Under the pieces are notes generated by a model. It searched no databases, was not told where the DNA came from, and was given only the letters and a program-made list of their open reading frames with translations. This document shows positions 14,261-14,277 of a DNA stretch of 14,277 bases, in pieces (positions within the stretch are counted from its first letter, which is position 1; the number at the start of each line of letters is the position of its first letter). The translations under genes and the position numbers were made by a program. Source of the stretch: Gemmatimonadota bacterium (lineage in GTDB: Bacteria; Gemmatimonadota; Gemmatimonadetes; Gemmatimonadales; GWC2-71-9). The DNA lies in NCBI GenBank assembly GCA_017889745.1, contig JAGGAG010000090.1, positions 1 to 14,277 on the forward strand. The letters run 5' to 3'.

Positions 14261-14277
14261 CGGTGAGCGGTGAGCGG
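14261..14277 (+). repeat. 7-bp tandem repeat running off the window end
   Basis: After the last stop (14254) only 23 nt remain. They include CGGTGAG repeated with period 7 from 14261 to 14277 (about 2.4 units), and the array touches the window edge, so its full length is unknown. The GTG in each unit could serve as a start codon of a downstream gene, or the array could be a non-coding microsatellite. No terminator hairpin is seen in this tail. Confidence 0.7.

Noticed and set aside
14255..14277. Terminator after the last gene
   Set aside because: Only 23 nt remain; I see a short tandem repeat but no hairpin followed by a T-run.

Overview
The window is a G+C-rich, strictly one-directional stretch (all genes on +) from a Gram-negative, lipopolysaccharide-making bacterium. 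Evidence for a diderm: a near-complete 3-deoxy-D-manno-octulosonate (Kdo) route and three Lpt lipopolysaccharide-export genes. The phylum cannot be fixed from the sequence alone. The order pyrG-kdsA-kdsC-kdsD-lptC-lptA-lptB-rpoN, a metal-dependent type KdsA and very dense gene packing point away from enterobacteria; Gemmatimonadota is my tentative guess.

Layout. (1) 1-1521: pyrG (CTP synthase), cut at its 5' end by the window. (2) 1518-3845: kdsA, kdsC and kdsD, the Kdo-8-phosphate synthase, Kdo-8-phosphate phosphatase and arabinose-5-phosphate isomerase. (3) 3842-6608: lptC, an unusually long lptA/OstA-like gene, and lptB, part of the machine that carries lipopolysaccharide from the inner to the outer membrane. 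(4) 6605-8176: rpoN (sigma-54), with an acidic/proline-rich insertion and a methionine-rich region I. (5) 8173-14254: a glycan module made of a membrane-anchored GT2, a GT4, a UPF0104/LPG-synthase-TM flippase-like protein, a YfhO-type multi-spanning protein and a dolichol-phosphate-mannose-synthase-like GT2.

There is no intergenic DNA longer than 2 nt before position 14255. Seven junctions are ATGA/GTGA 4-nt overlaps, so the genes look translationally coupled and are probably one long transcript. The logic is coherent: PyrG supplies CTP, which activates Kdo as CMP-Kdo (by KdsB, not in the window); Kds enzymes make Kdo; Lpt proteins export the finished lipid; and the distal genes look like a machine that loads sugars on a polyprenyl phosphate, may move them across the membrane, and transfers them on the outside.

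The most notable observation is that the flippase-like gene (10270-11207) is broken by a perfect 17-bp tandem duplication at 10903-10941. Removing one 17-bp copy restores a single 306-residue protein with conserved motifs on both sides. This is either a recent inactivating mutation, a slippage (phase-variation) switch of the glycan module, or a sequence/assembly error. Other points of interest are the long LptA-like protein with just two cysteines, a G7 slippery heptamer that would join lptB in frame with rpoN, and a 7-bp tandem repeat running off the 3' end of the window. I saw no tRNA, rRNA, CRISPR array, insertion sequence or convincing terminator.
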